Source of the DNA: Chloroflexota bacterium
GTDB taxonomy: Bacteria > Chloroflexota > Anaerolineae > Anaerolineales > DRMV01
Direction of reading: 5' to 3'
Assembly: GCA_013153375.1 (NCBI GenBank)
Contig: JAADEN010000171.1
Location: 1-19,120, forward strand
DNA length: 19,120 nucleotides
The notes under the pieces were generated by a model. It made no database searches. It saw only the letters and a program-made list of their open reading frames with translations, and was not told the DNA's origin. How positions within the stretch are numbered: position 1 is the stretch's first letter; each line of letters opens with the position of its first letter. Below, piece by piece: positions 7,226-14,345 of this stretch. The position numbers and the translations under genes are program-made.

Positions 7226-7286
7226 CCAATCTCCGGCCGGGTGTGGGGCGCTGGCCCGTCCCTTTTGCCGCGGCCCAGGGCGCGCG

Positions 7287-8279
7287 TCAGGCCGGGGACG
7301 CGTCTTCCTCGAAGGTGAGGCGCGTCATGGCCGACGCGGCGCGGGTGGTGCCGTATTCCAGGCCGTCCCGGCGAATGCGATAGATGTCGAAATCGCGCGC
7401 CACCCGCACCCGAGGGAACACGGCCTGGGCTTCGGCCAGCACTTCGCGCTCGCTGTAGCGCCGCGAGATGTGGGTGAGGACCAGATGTTTGACCTCCGCG
7501 GCGCGGGCCAGTTCCGCGGCTTGCCGCGCGGTGATGTGGCCGAAACGCCGGGCCAGATCCCGGTCGGGTTCCAGGTAGGTCGCTTCGATGACCAGCAGAT
7601 CCGCGCCCCGCACATGCTCCACCAGGTCGTCGGTGCGCCCCGCGTCGGCCAGGTGCGCGTAGCGCACGCCCGGCCGCGGGGGGCCCAGCACCTGGTCGGG
7701 CTGGATGACCCGCCCGTCGGGCAAAGTGACCGCCCGGCCGGCCACCAGGTCGCGGCGCCACGGCCCGGGAGGAATGCCCAACGCTTCCGCGCGTTCCACC
7801 AGAAACGGACGGCGCGCGTCCTCGTCGAAGCGGTAGCCAAAGGTCTGCGCGCCTCGATGCCAGACGGGGAAGGCCGTCACCGTGAAGTCGTCCCCCCGAA
7901 AGACCACCCCCGGCCGCACTTCGATGAAGCGAATGGGCATGGGCGGCCGGGCATCCCGCAGGACGACCTTGTAGATCAAATCGTGGATGCGCTCCAGGGC
8001 CCACGCGCCCGCGTAGATCTCCAGGAACTCCACGCTCTCCCAGCGCATGAAAGTGGAGAGCAGGCCGCCCAGCCCCAGGATGTGGTCCAGGTGGCCGTGG
8101 GTGATGAGCACCCGTTGCAGACGGCGAAAGCCCACGCCCGCCTTGAGGATCTGGCGCTGGGTGCCTTCGCCGCAGTCCAGCAAGAAGCGATATTGGTTGT
8201 GTTGGATGATGTGGGCCGAAAGGCCGCGCTGCGCCGAAGGCGCGGACGCGGAGGTGCCCAGAAAGATGGTTTCGAACAC
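7287..8279 (-). CDS. rnz: ribonuclease Z (tRNA 3' endonuclease)
   Basis: A 330-residue metallo-beta-lactamase-fold nuclease that cuts the 3' trailer from precursor tRNAs lacking an encoded CCA. Visible are F-L-G-T-S near 6-10, D-C-G-E-G-T-Q-R-Q at 35-43, the metal motif THGHLDH with H61, H63, D65 and H66, then H141, D212, the H248 of G-H-I-T-A and H270 of L-T-H-I-S-R-R-Y. The start is a GTG preceded by GAGG six bases upstream; no ATG gives as good a fit. The 78-base gap after the response regulator and shared strand suggest cotranscription. The next gene downstream is a CCA-less tRNA, a likely substrate type. Length is usual for the bacterial short form. Confidence 0.93.
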   Translation of the reverse strand: MFETIFLGTSASAPSAQRGLSAHIIQHNQYRFLLDCGEGTQRQILKAGVGFRRLQRVLITHGHLDHILGLGGLLSTFMRWESVEFLEIYAGAWALERIHDLIYKVVLRDARPPMPIRFIEVRPGVVFRGDDFTVTAFPVWHRGAQTFGYRFDEDARRPFLVERAEALGIPPGPWRRDLVAGRAVTLPDGRVIQPDQVLGPPRPGVRYAHLADAGRTDDLVEHVRGADLLVIEATYLEPDRDLARRFGHITARQAAELARAAEVKHLVLTHISRRYSEREVLAEAQAVFPRVRVARDFDIYRIRRDGLEYGTTRAASAMTRLTFEEDASPA

Positions 8280-8357
8280 GCCAACCTCACGCGCAAAGAA
8301 TGGGCCGCGCGCCAGCCCGCGGTCGGCCCCGGCTCTGGGAGCGTCCGGCCACGGGCC

Positions 8358-8741
8358 TCACGCCGAGCGTCCCTGTTGCCGGGCCTGCCACAGCCGTTGC
8401 AAGAAGGTGCTGAGCATTTGCAAGGAGATGGGCTTCTCGAAGTAATGCTCGTAGCCCATCTCGGCCAGTTCCAGGCGATAGCGGGCCTCCGCGGTCAGCA
8501 CGATGACCTCGGTGCCTTGTTCCTGCAATTGGGCCTGGTAGGCGCGCAGCAGTTCGGTCGCGACGCCGTCGGGCAGGCGGATGTCCACGATGAAGAAGTC
8601 GTAGCGCTCCCGGTCCAGGTGCGCTCGCGCCTCGGCCAGCGAGTAGGCCTGCTCCACCGTGAACCCGGCCCGGCGCAAAACGCGGGCGTAGAGATCGTTC
8701 AGCGGCGCTTCGTCTTCCAAAATCAACACTTTCGCGCTCAT
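8358..8741 (-). CDS. single-domain response regulator (CheY-like receiver)
   Basis: 127 residues forming a receiver domain and nothing else. The acidic pocket E9-D10-E11, the phospho-acceptor Asp53 in V-D-I-R-L-P-D-G, the switch Thr83 in L-T-A and Lys103 in E-K-P are all present, so it should be phosphorylatable. No DNA-binding or enzymatic output domain follows, so it probably acts by protein contact or passes phosphate along a relay. No histidine kinase is in the window. The ATG has a GAGGGAG ribosome binding site, and a TATAAT lies about 40 bases upstream on the same strand. Its function is unknown beyond this. Confidence 0.9.
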   Translation of the reverse strand: MSAKVLILEDEAPLNDLYARVLRRAGFTVEQAYSLAEARAHLDRERYDFFIVDIRLPDGVATELLRAYQAQLQEQGTEVIVLTAEARYRLELAEMGYEHYFEKPISLQMLSTFLQRLWQARQQGRSA

Positions 8742-8779
8742 GACTCCCTCGGTTTGGGCCCCTGCTTGAAAGCGGGTGG

Positions 8780-8785
8780 ATTATA
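8780..8785 (-). promoter_or_regulatory. -10 element of the response regulator promoter
   Basis: A perfect TATAAT on the minus strand (ATGTTATAATCC), about 40 bases upstream of the response regulator ATG. A weak CTGCCG sits at the -35 position. It is one of two divergent -10 elements in this 116-base gap. Confidence 0.5.
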
Positions 8786-8809
8786 ACATGAGGCCGGGCC
8801 CGCGGCAGG

Positions 8810-8815
8810 TATAAT
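8810..8815 (+). promoter_or_regulatory. -10 element of the nicotinamidase-like gene promoter
   Basis: A perfect TATAAT preceded by GCAGG, 43 bases upstream of the ATG at 8858. A weak ATGAGG stands 16 bases before it as a possible -35. It points away from the response regulator promoter. Confidence 0.5.
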
Positions 8816-8857
8816 GAAGGCGCCTACCCGCGATTCCCCGTGCGGCGGAGGTGCTGC

Positions 8858-9901
8858 ATGCCCTTTTGGCCTTTGCCCTTGCCCCCGCATTTTGACCCCC
8901 AGCAGGTGGGGCGGCTCTGGAAGGTCGATTACGCGGCCCGCTTCGCGGACGCGCGCGCCTGGGCCCAGCAGCACGGGCTCAAACCCGCGTCCCAGGACCG
9001 GCCGCGCATCGCGTTGGTGCTCATCGATGTGCAAAACGCGTTTTGCCTGCCCGACTTCGAACTCTTCGTCGCGGGGCGCTCGGGGCACGCCGCGGTGGAC
9101 GACAACCGCCGTTTGGTGGCTTTCATCTACCGCCATTTGGCCATTTTGACGCACATCCTGCTCACCCTGGACACCCATCTGCCCATGCAGATTTTCCATC
9201 CGCCTTTTTGGATCGACGCGCAGGGCCAACACCCGGCCGCGTTCACCCAGATCACTGCGGAAGATGTGGAGGCCGGGCGCTGGCGCTTCAATCCCGCGCT
9301 GGCTGCGACCCTGGGGCTCACGCCCGAGCAGGCCCGTCAGTATGTGAGGCACTACCTGCGCACTTTGGAGGCCCGGGGAAAGTATCGGCACACCATTTGG
9401 CCCTTCCACGCGCTGCTGGGCGGGCTCGGGCACGCTTTGGTGCCCGCGGTGGAGGAGGCGGTGTTCTTCCACAGCGTGGCCCGTTACGCCCAGCCCCGCT
9501 TCGTCCTCAAGGGCTCGCACCCCCTCACGGAGCACTATTCCGCGTTGCAGCCCGAGGTCAACACCGACGCGCAGGGCCGTTCTCTGGTGCGTCCCAACGA
9601 GGCTTTGGTGGATGTGGTGCGGAATTACGATGCGGTCATCCTGACGGGGCAGGCCAAAAGCCACTGCGTCGCGTGGACGGTGAACGACTTGTTGGATCAA
9701 CTGGAGGCGCGCGATTTGGGCTATCTGGCGGGGCGCATTTACTTGCTGGAAGACACGACTTCGCCCATCGTCACCCCCGAGGCCGACTTCACCGCCGCGG
9801 CCCAGGCTGCGTACGCGCGTTTCGTGCTGCGGGGCGCGCATCGCGTTACCACGGAGCAACCTCTGGACGCCTGGCCGGACTTCCCGCGGACGGCCCGCTG
9901 A
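8858..9901 (+). CDS. nicotinamidase-like cysteine hydrolase (isochorismatase superfamily)
   Basis: 347 residues with the catalytic triad of the superfamily: Asp57 in L-I-D-V-Q-N, Lys218 in V-L-K-G-S-H and Cys270 in K-S-H-C-V-A-W. Metal ligands like those of PncA are also visible: D105-T-H107, H114 and W-P-F-H184. The K-G...E-H-Y-S-A-L segment resembles the K-G...Y-S-A-F of nicotinamidases. This favours an amidase of the nicotinamidase type over isochorismatase. It is much longer than the usual 180-220 residues: there is an N-terminal extension of about 50 residues, and an insertion of about 60-65 residues lies between H114 and the W-P-x-H motif. The start is the ATG at 8858 with GGAGG seven bases upstream; an in-frame GTG at 8840 would place the ribosome site inside the gene. 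Substrate is not proven; pyrazinamide- or nicotinamide-like amides are candidates. Confidence 0.8.
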   Translation: MPFWPLPLPPHFDPQQVGRLWKVDYAARFADARAWAQQHGLKPASQDRPRIALVLIDVQNAFCLPDFELFVAGRSGHAAVDDNRRLVAFIYRHLAILTHILLTLDTHLPMQIFHPPFWIDAQGQHPAAFTQITAEDVEAGRWRFNPALAATLGLTPEQARQYVRHYLRTLEARGKYRHTIWPFHALLGGLGHALVPAVEEAVFFHSVARYAQPRFVLKGSHPLTEHYSALQPEVNTDAQGRSLVRPNEALVDVVRNYDAVILTGQAKSHCVAWTVNDLLDQLEARDLGYLAGRIYLLEDTTSPIVTPEADFTAAAQAAYARFVLRGAHRVTTEQPLDAWPDFPRTAR

Positions 9902-9906
9902 CGCGG

Positions 9907-9928
9907 CGCGGGCCGTTTTCAGCCCGCG
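9907..9928. other. short hairpin between convergent genes
   Basis: CGCGGGC (9907-9913) and GCCCGCG (9922-9928) form a 7-bp stem whose 8-base loop contains TTTT. It covers the 17-base gap between the cysteine hydrolase and the arsR-type stop codons. The T run is inside the loop rather than after the stem, so it is not a normal intrinsic terminator. Confidence 0.3.
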
Positions 9929-10275
9929 GTGGCCCCGGTGGTGTCGGGACTCAACAGGTGGGCCTGGCTCAGCAGGTGATCCCGCATGACCTCGCGCAAG
10001 AGATCCAGCGCCTGGATGACCCGTCGGTCGTTGAGGGTGTAGTACACGGCTTGTTTGCGGCGTTGGGCGCGCACCAGGCCCCGCTCACGCAGGATCTTCA
10101 GGTGCCGTGACACCGTGGGTTGGGAGATGCCCAGAGTGCGGGCCAGGGTGTTCACATTCTTCGGGCCTTCGGACAGCAAGTAGAGAATGGCGATGCGCTT
10201 GGCGTCGGCCAGACCGCTGCACAGGTAGGCGTGCAGTTGAACGCTCTCGTTGGGCATGTCGGTCCCAGCGACCAT
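9919..10275 (-). CDS. ArsR-family winged-helix transcriptional regulator
   Basis: 118 residues. The winged helix-turn-helix spans about 22-85: A-D-A-K-R-I-A-I-L-Y-L-L, the recognition region I-S-Q-P-T-V-S-R-H-L-K-I-L at 50-62, then the wing R-R-K-Q-A-V-Y-Y-T-L. The metal-binding cysteines of classical ArsR or SmtB (C-V-C in helix 3) are absent: the equivalent place reads N-V-N-T-L-A, and only Cys19 remains. It is therefore likely a metal-independent sensor or a redox or ligand responder. The start is the ATG with AGGAGG about seven bases upstream. Downstream it faces the nicotinamidase-like gene. Targets are unknown; autoregulation through the AT-rich dyad upstream is plausible. Confidence 0.88.
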   Translation of the reverse strand: MVAGTDMPNESVQLHAYLCSGLADAKRIAILYLLSEGPKNVNTLARTLGISQPTVSRHLKILRERGLVRAQRRKQAVYYTLNDRRVIQALDLLREVMRDHLLSQAHLLSPDTTGATAG

Positions 10276-10337
10276 GAGAGCCCTCCTCGGGTGGGTGGCC
10301 GGGTGGCGGCCGAGTTTGCACGGTCGGCTAAGTTTGG

Positions 10338-10360
10338 ATATGTGCATACTTCAGTATATG
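10338..10360 (-). promoter_or_regulatory. AT-rich dyad and possible promoter upstream of the arsR-type gene
   Basis: Within a GC-rich gap lies an AT-rich patch with two small dyads: TATG-TG-CATA and CATAC-TTCA-GTATA. On the minus strand it contains TATACT at 10358-10353, a fair -10 about 80 bases before the ATG. ArsR-type proteins bind such AT-rich dyads over their own promoters, so this is a candidate operator. There is no convincing -35 at normal distance. Confidence 0.35.
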
Positions 10361-10431
10361 GCGCGCCGCAGGGCGCGGATAGTGAAAAAGCACACCATCC
10401 GCGGGCGCAAGCCGGCAAGTTGTGAGACTTG

Positions 10432-11085
10432 TCAGGGGGTGCTGGAGGGCTGGGCGTGCGCGGTGCCCAGCCGCGGGGCTTCGGGCGCGCGCGGCAGCAG
10501 CCAGCGCACCCGCGACGGGGGCCAATACACCAGGACGGCCTGGCCGATGACCCGCTCCAGGGGGATGGGGCCCAAGATGTGGGAGTCGGTCGAATGGTTG
10601 CGATTGTCGCCCAGCACGAAGATGTGCCCCTCAGGGACTTTCCAATATCCACTGTAGAAGGGCTTTTCCAACACATAAGGCTCGTACAGGGGCTGGTTGT
10701 TGACGAAGACGGTGCCGTTCTGAACGAGGATCTCGTCGCCGGGCAAGCCCACGACGCGTTTGATGTAGTCGCCCAGGCCGTTGTTCTCGGGGCGGAAGAC
10801 GATGATGTCGCCGCGCTGCGGCAGGCGGCCAAAGCGATAGGCCAGCCGGTTGACCAGGATGAACTCGCCGCCCCGCAGCGTCGGGACCATGCTGTACCCT
10901 TCGACCCGGATGCGCGCGGTGACGGCGTTGAGCGCGATGTAAAGGGCGGCGGTCAGGAACAGGGTGTAGAAAGTCTCGCGCAAAAAGCGGCCCAGGGCCG
11001 ACCATAGGCCGCCGCGTTCCTCCTCCTCGTCGGAAGAGAGCAACGCATCGGAGGGTGTGGGGTTTTGTATATCAGAGTCGAACAT
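10432..11085 (-). CDS. lepB: signal peptidase I
   Basis: A 217-residue S26 peptidase that removes signal peptides from secreted proteins at the outer face of the cytoplasmic membrane. An acidic N-terminal stretch (S-D-E-E-E-E-R) precedes one membrane helix at about 38-57. The catalytic Ser65 is in G-Y-S-M-V-P-T-L, the Lys109 base in Y-I-K-R-V-V-G-L-P-G-D, and box E reads G-D-N-R-N-H-S-T-D-S at 159-168. The start is uncertain. The ATG at 11085 has GAGGAG 15 bases upstream, rather far; the frame stays open to a GTG at 11184, only about three bases past the predicted transcription start, which would be almost leaderless. The ATG is preferred because residues before it look non-coding. A Pro/Ala-rich tail ends the protein. 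Confidence 0.9.
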   Translation of the reverse strand: MFDSDIQNPTPSDALLSSDEEEERGGLWSALGRFLRETFYTLFLTAALYIALNAVTARIRVEGYSMVPTLRGGEFILVNRLAYRFGRLPQRGDIIVFRPENNGLGDYIKRVVGLPGDEILVQNGTVFVNNQPLYEPYVLEKPFYSGYWKVPEGHIFVLGDNRNHSTDSHILGPIPLERVIGQAVLVYWPPSRVRWLLPRAPEAPRLGTAHAQPSSTP

Positions 11086-11191
11086 GATGGCTTGCCAATG
11101 CTCCTCAACGAACGATGGGTGGCTCCTCCCGCGGCGAATTGGCGCGTCTGGCGCCTGAAATCGCTTTTTCGTGAGATAGAGCACCCTCGAA

Positions 11192-11214
11192 GATTATACC
11201 ACTGTGGTATAATC
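11192..11214. promoter_or_regulatory. palindromic divergent promoter of lepB and the liv operon
   Basis: A perfect inverted repeat of 11-base arms (GATTATACCAC and GTGGTATAATC) around a single T. Each arm carries an extended -10, TGGTATAAT on the plus strand (hexamer 11208-11213, for livH) and TGGTATAAT on the minus strand (hexamer 11199-11194, for lepB). Starts are predicted near 11220 and 11187. Neither side has a -35. Polymerase bound to one side would cover the other. Confidence 0.65.
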
Positions 11215-11266
11215 GCGACGAACAGCATCGGCTGCCCGGCCATCCCCGCCCCTCAACGAGGCGCCT

Positions 11267-12190
11267 ATGTCCCAAGTCGCTCAACAACTCTTCAACGCGT
11301 TGCAGTGGGGTAGTTTCTACGCCCTCATCGCCCTGGGCTACAGCATGGTGTACAGCATTTTGATGCTGTTCAACTTCGCCCACGGCGATGTGTTCATGGT
11401 GGCCACTTACATTGGGTACTTCGTGGCCACCGTGTTGTTGGGCCTGTCCTTGAGCGGCGTGCTGCCGCTGTCGGGCGTGGCCATCTTCGTGCTGACCCTG
11501 CTGCTGACCATGTTCCTGGCTTCGTTCATCGGCATCGCGGTGGAGCGGGTGGCGTACCGTCCGTTGCGCGATGCCCCGCGTGCGTCCGCGGCCATCACCG
11601 GCTTGATGGTGGGTATTTTCCTGGAGACGCTGGTGTTGTGGCGTCTGGGCGCCAGCCGACGCAACTTCCCCACCCTCATCGAGGTCTCGACCTATCAAAT
11701 CGGCCCCGTCCAGGTGACCAACCTCAAGGTGCTCACCATCGTCCTGGCCGTGGTGCTGATGATTCTGTTGCACCTGTTCATCAAGAAGACCAAGGTCGGC
11801 ATGGCCATGCGGGCCATGTCGTACGACTATGCCGTGATCCCGCTGATGGGTGTGCCGCTGGATCTCATCATCGCCTTCACCTTCGCGCTGGGTTCGGCCC
11901 TGGCCGGCGCGGCCGGCGTGCTGTTCGGCATGGCCTACCCGGTGTTGGATCCTTACATGGGCGTGCTCATCGGCTGGAAGGCCTTTGTGGCGGCCATTCT
12001 GGGCGGACGCGGCTCGATTCTGGGCGCGGTGGCCGGAGGCTTCTTGTTGGGCTTCATCGAAATTCTGGTCGCCGCGGTGCTCACCTCCACCATGCGCGAC
12101 CTGGTGGCCTACAGCATCGTGTTGCTGATTCTCACTTTTCGGCCTTACGGCCTGTTCGGCGAAGAGCACAGCGTGCGCCTGCGGCTGTGA
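11267..12190 (+). CDS. livH: branched-chain amino-acid ABC transporter permease LivH
   Basis: 307 residues, strongly hydrophobic with about eight membrane segments, of the LivH family that forms one half of the membrane channel of the branched-chain amino-acid (HAAT) importers. Typical features are G-S-F-Y-A-L-I-A-L-G-Y-S-M-V-Y near the start, L-F-N-F-A-H-G-D at 34-41 and the conserved cytoplasmic loop for ATPase contact around G-M-A-M-R-A-M-S-Y-D. It ends with P-Y-G-L-F-G. The ATG has a GAGG six bases upstream and lies about 47 bases past the predicted transcription start. It is the first gene of livHMGF. The substrate may be leucine, isoleucine or valine, but related systems move urea, amides or other amino acids, and no binding protein is present to decide. 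Confidence 0.92.
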   Translation: MSQVAQQLFNALQWGSFYALIALGYSMVYSILMLFNFAHGDVFMVATYIGYFVATVLLGLSLSGVLPLSGVAIFVLTLLLTMFLASFIGIAVERVAYRPLRDAPRASAAITGLMVGIFLETLVLWRLGASRRNFPTLIEVSTYQIGPVQVTNLKVLTIVLAVVLMILLHLFIKKTKVGMAMRAMSYDYAVIPLMGVPLDLIIAFTFALGSALAGAAGVLFGMAYPVLDPYMGVLIGWKAFVAAILGGRGSILGAVAGGFLLGFIEILVAAVLTSTMRDLVAYSIVLLILTFRPYGLFGEEHSVRLRL

Positions 12191-12223
12191 TCGTCGGCAT
12201 CTCCGCGCAACGAGGACAGGACT

Positions 12224-13564
12224 ATGCAGCGCTCCTTCGAACTCCCTTCCGGGCTCCGACGCTGGTACGCGCGGCTGCGGGCCGCGTATCAGGATGTGCC
12301 CATCAGCGCCTGGCTGGTGGGTATGCTGGCCGCGGTGTTGGTTGAGGCCCTCATCGGCCGCGACCTGGCTTACATCCTGGGCCTGGGCAATCTGCCCTCC
12401 TTCTTTGGCCTGTCCCTCATCTTCAAGAAGTGGCAACTCATCCCCAACATTCTGGTGTTCATCGCGGTGGTCTATGTCATCCCCGCGCTGGGCGCGACCT
12501 ACCTGGTGCGCAAACTCATGGCGCGCCTTTCGGGCCGCGGCCTGACCTGGCTCGACCGGCTGCCCTCGTGGGGCTACATCCTCTTCAATTTGGCCTTTGT
12601 GTATGTGATTCTGCACTTCTGGGCTTCGGCCAGCGACTATCGGCTGCTGGTGCTGCGCCTGTTGGGGGTGAACATCATCCTCACCCTGAGCCTGAACCTG
12701 GTCAACGGCTGGATGGGCGAATTCTCGGTTTCGGTGGCCGGTTTCATGGCCGTGGGCGCGTATGTGGCCTCGGTGCTCATGGTCTGGGGCTTCGTGGACG
12801 ACAATGTGTTCGGCCCCGCGGTCTTTCCGGCCTCGTGGGCGCCTTTCGCCTTCCCCATTGCGCTCATCATCGCCGGCGCGGTGACCGCGGTCACCGCGTT
12901 GGCCGTGGCCATCCCTTCCTTCCGCACCCGAGGCGACTACCTGGCCATCATCACCCTGGCCTACATGTTCATCGTCAAGAGTTCCTTCGAGAACATTGAC
13001 TTCTTGGGCGGCGCCCGCGGCTTCATGGGGCAACCCAAGGTGGCCGAATCGCTGCTGGTGGTGTTCGTCTGGACCGTGCTGGCCGTGTGGATCATGTACA
13101 ACTATGTCACCTCGACGCTGGGCAAGGCCACCAGCGCGGTGCGTGACAACGAGCCCGCGGCGGAGATGATGACCGTCAACACCCGCAAGGTCAAAATGGT
13201 GGCCTTTTTGACCCACGCGTTTTGGTCGGGCGTGGCGGGCGGCCTGTACGCCCACATCGTGGGCTACATCAACCCCAGCAGTTTCGGCCTGGTCAAGTCC
13301 GCGGAGATCCTGGGCATGCTCTACCTGGGCGGTCTGAACTCGGTCACGGGTTCCATCCTGGGCACGGTGCTGTTCACCATGCTCAGCGAGATTCTGCGCC
13401 CGCTCAAGTTGATCAAGTGGATGGTCATCCCGGTCATCCTCATCATCGTGATGATCAAGCGCCCGCGGGGCCTGCTGGGCTTCCAGGAGATTCGTTTGCC
13501 CTTCCTGGAGCGGCGGGCCGCCAAGGCCGACGAGGAGGTCTCCCATGCCCCTGCTGGAGATTAA
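12224..13564 (+). CDS. livM: branched-chain amino-acid ABC transporter permease LivM
   Basis: 446 residues, the second permease of the importer. The conserved core begins near 145 with L-G-V-N-I-I-L-T-L-S-L-N-L-V-N-G-W-M-G, followed by a G-F-M-A-V-G-A-Y-V-A-S segment and the loop I-P-S-F-R-T-R-G-D-Y-L-A-I-I-T-L-A. About 140 residues before the core add two or three extra membrane segments; an N-terminal extension is also known from the E. coli protein. The ATG is preceded by GAGGACAGG. The gap after livH is 33 bases, and the last 20 bases overlap livG, so translation is coupled. Confidence 0.92.
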   Translation: MQRSFELPSGLRRWYARLRAAYQDVPISAWLVGMLAAVLVEALIGRDLAYILGLGNLPSFFGLSLIFKKWQLIPNILVFIAVVYVIPALGATYLVRKLMARLSGRGLTWLDRLPSWGYILFNLAFVYVILHFWASASDYRLLVLRLLGVNIILTLSLNLVNGWMGEFSVSVAGFMAVGAYVASVLMVWGFVDDNVFGPAVFPASWAPFAFPIALIIAGAVTAVTALAVAIPSFRTRGDYLAIITLAYMFIVKSSFENIDFLGGARGFMGQPKVAESLLVVFVWTVLAVWIMYNYVTSTLGKATSAVRDNEPAAEMMTVNTRKVKMVAFLTHAFWSGVAGGLYAHIVGYINPSSFGLVKSAEILGMLYLGGLNSVTGSILGTVLFTMLSEILRPLKLIKWMVIPVILIIVMIKRPRGLLGFQEIRLPFLERRAAKADEEVSHAPAGD

Positions 13565-14312
13565 GAATCTGACCCACTTCTTCGGCGGCTTGCGCGCGGT
13601 GCACAACTTCAACACGCGCATCGAACCCGGCGAGATTCGCGGCCTCATCGGGCCCAACGGCGCGGGCAAGACCACGGTGTTCAACCTGACCACCGGCGTG
13701 TACAAGCCCACGGAGGGGCAGATCATCTTCGACGGCCAGGACATCACCGGCAAGCCGCCCCATCAGATCGGCAAACTGGGCATCAGCCGCACTTATCAGA
13801 ACCTGCGTTTGTGGGGCAACCTCACCGCGCTGGACAATGTCAAAATCGCGTTTTACGGGCGCATTCGCTACGGCCTGCTGGGCGCGTTTTTCGGCATCAA
13901 TGGCCGCTACGAAGAGGAGCGCCGCATTGATCGCGAGGCGCGTGAGTTGATGGCCCTCTTGGGCATCGAGGGCTACGCCGATATGGTGGTCTCGGGTTTG
14001 CCTTACGGCATCCAGCGCAAAGTCGAAATGGCGCGCGCCCTGGCAACCCGTCCCAAACTGCTGCTTTTGGACGAACCCACCGCGGGCATGACCCCCGCGG
14101 AGATGGAAGAGACCATGGAGTTCGTCCTCTACATTCGCGATACCTTCAACCTCACCATTTGGCTCATCGAACACAAAATGCGCTTTGTCATGGGCTTGTG
14201 CCATTGGATCCAGGTGCTGAACTTCGGCGAGATCATCGCCGAAGGGACGCCTCAAGAGGTCCAGAACAACCCCGAGGTCATCCGGGCCTACTTGGGCACG
14301 GCCGTGACCTGA
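13545..14312 (+). CDS. livG: branched-chain amino-acid ABC transporter ATP-binding protein LivG
   Basis: 255 residues. Walker A G-P-N-G-A-G-K-T at 36-43, Q-loop Gln85, signature L-P-Y-G-I-Q-R at 152-158, Walker B with D176-E177 and switch His210. The signature differs from classic LSGGQ, but LivG proteins generally use an xYGxQR form, so activity is expected. It hydrolyses ATP to drive import together with LivF. An excellent GGAGG site six bases before the ATG lies inside livM. Confidence 0.94.
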   Translation: MPLLEIKNLTHFFGGLRAVHNFNTRIEPGEIRGLIGPNGAGKTTVFNLTTGVYKPTEGQIIFDGQDITGKPPHQIGKLGISRTYQNLRLWGNLTALDNVKIAFYGRIRYGLLGAFFGINGRYEEERRIDREARELMALLGIEGYADMVVSGLPYGIQRKVEMARALATRPKLLLLDEPTAGMTPAEMEETMEFVLYIRDTFNLTIWLIEHKMRFVMGLCHWIQVLNFGEIIAEGTPQEVQNNPEVIRAYLGTAVT

Positions 14313-14345
14313 GTGGACCACCATGTAGCCGGTAGAGAGGACGCT

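Noticed and set aside
9907..9928. Hairpin between convergent genes as an intrinsic terminator
   Set aside because: The T run is in the loop and there is none after the stem.
12224..12650. Long N-terminal part of LivM as a possible fusion
   Set aside because: The E. coli LivM also has an N-terminal extension with extra membrane segments; length 446 is within the family range.
11105..13753. An 882-codon minus-strand open frame opposite livHM
   Set aside because: It is rich in His, Gln, Gly and Asp with no domain, and it runs antisense to the clear permease genes; a typical GC-rich shadow frame.
13995..14025. Non-canonical ABC signature L-P-Y-G-I-Q in LivG
   Set aside because: LivG proteins commonly use an xYGxQR signature, so this is not a defect.
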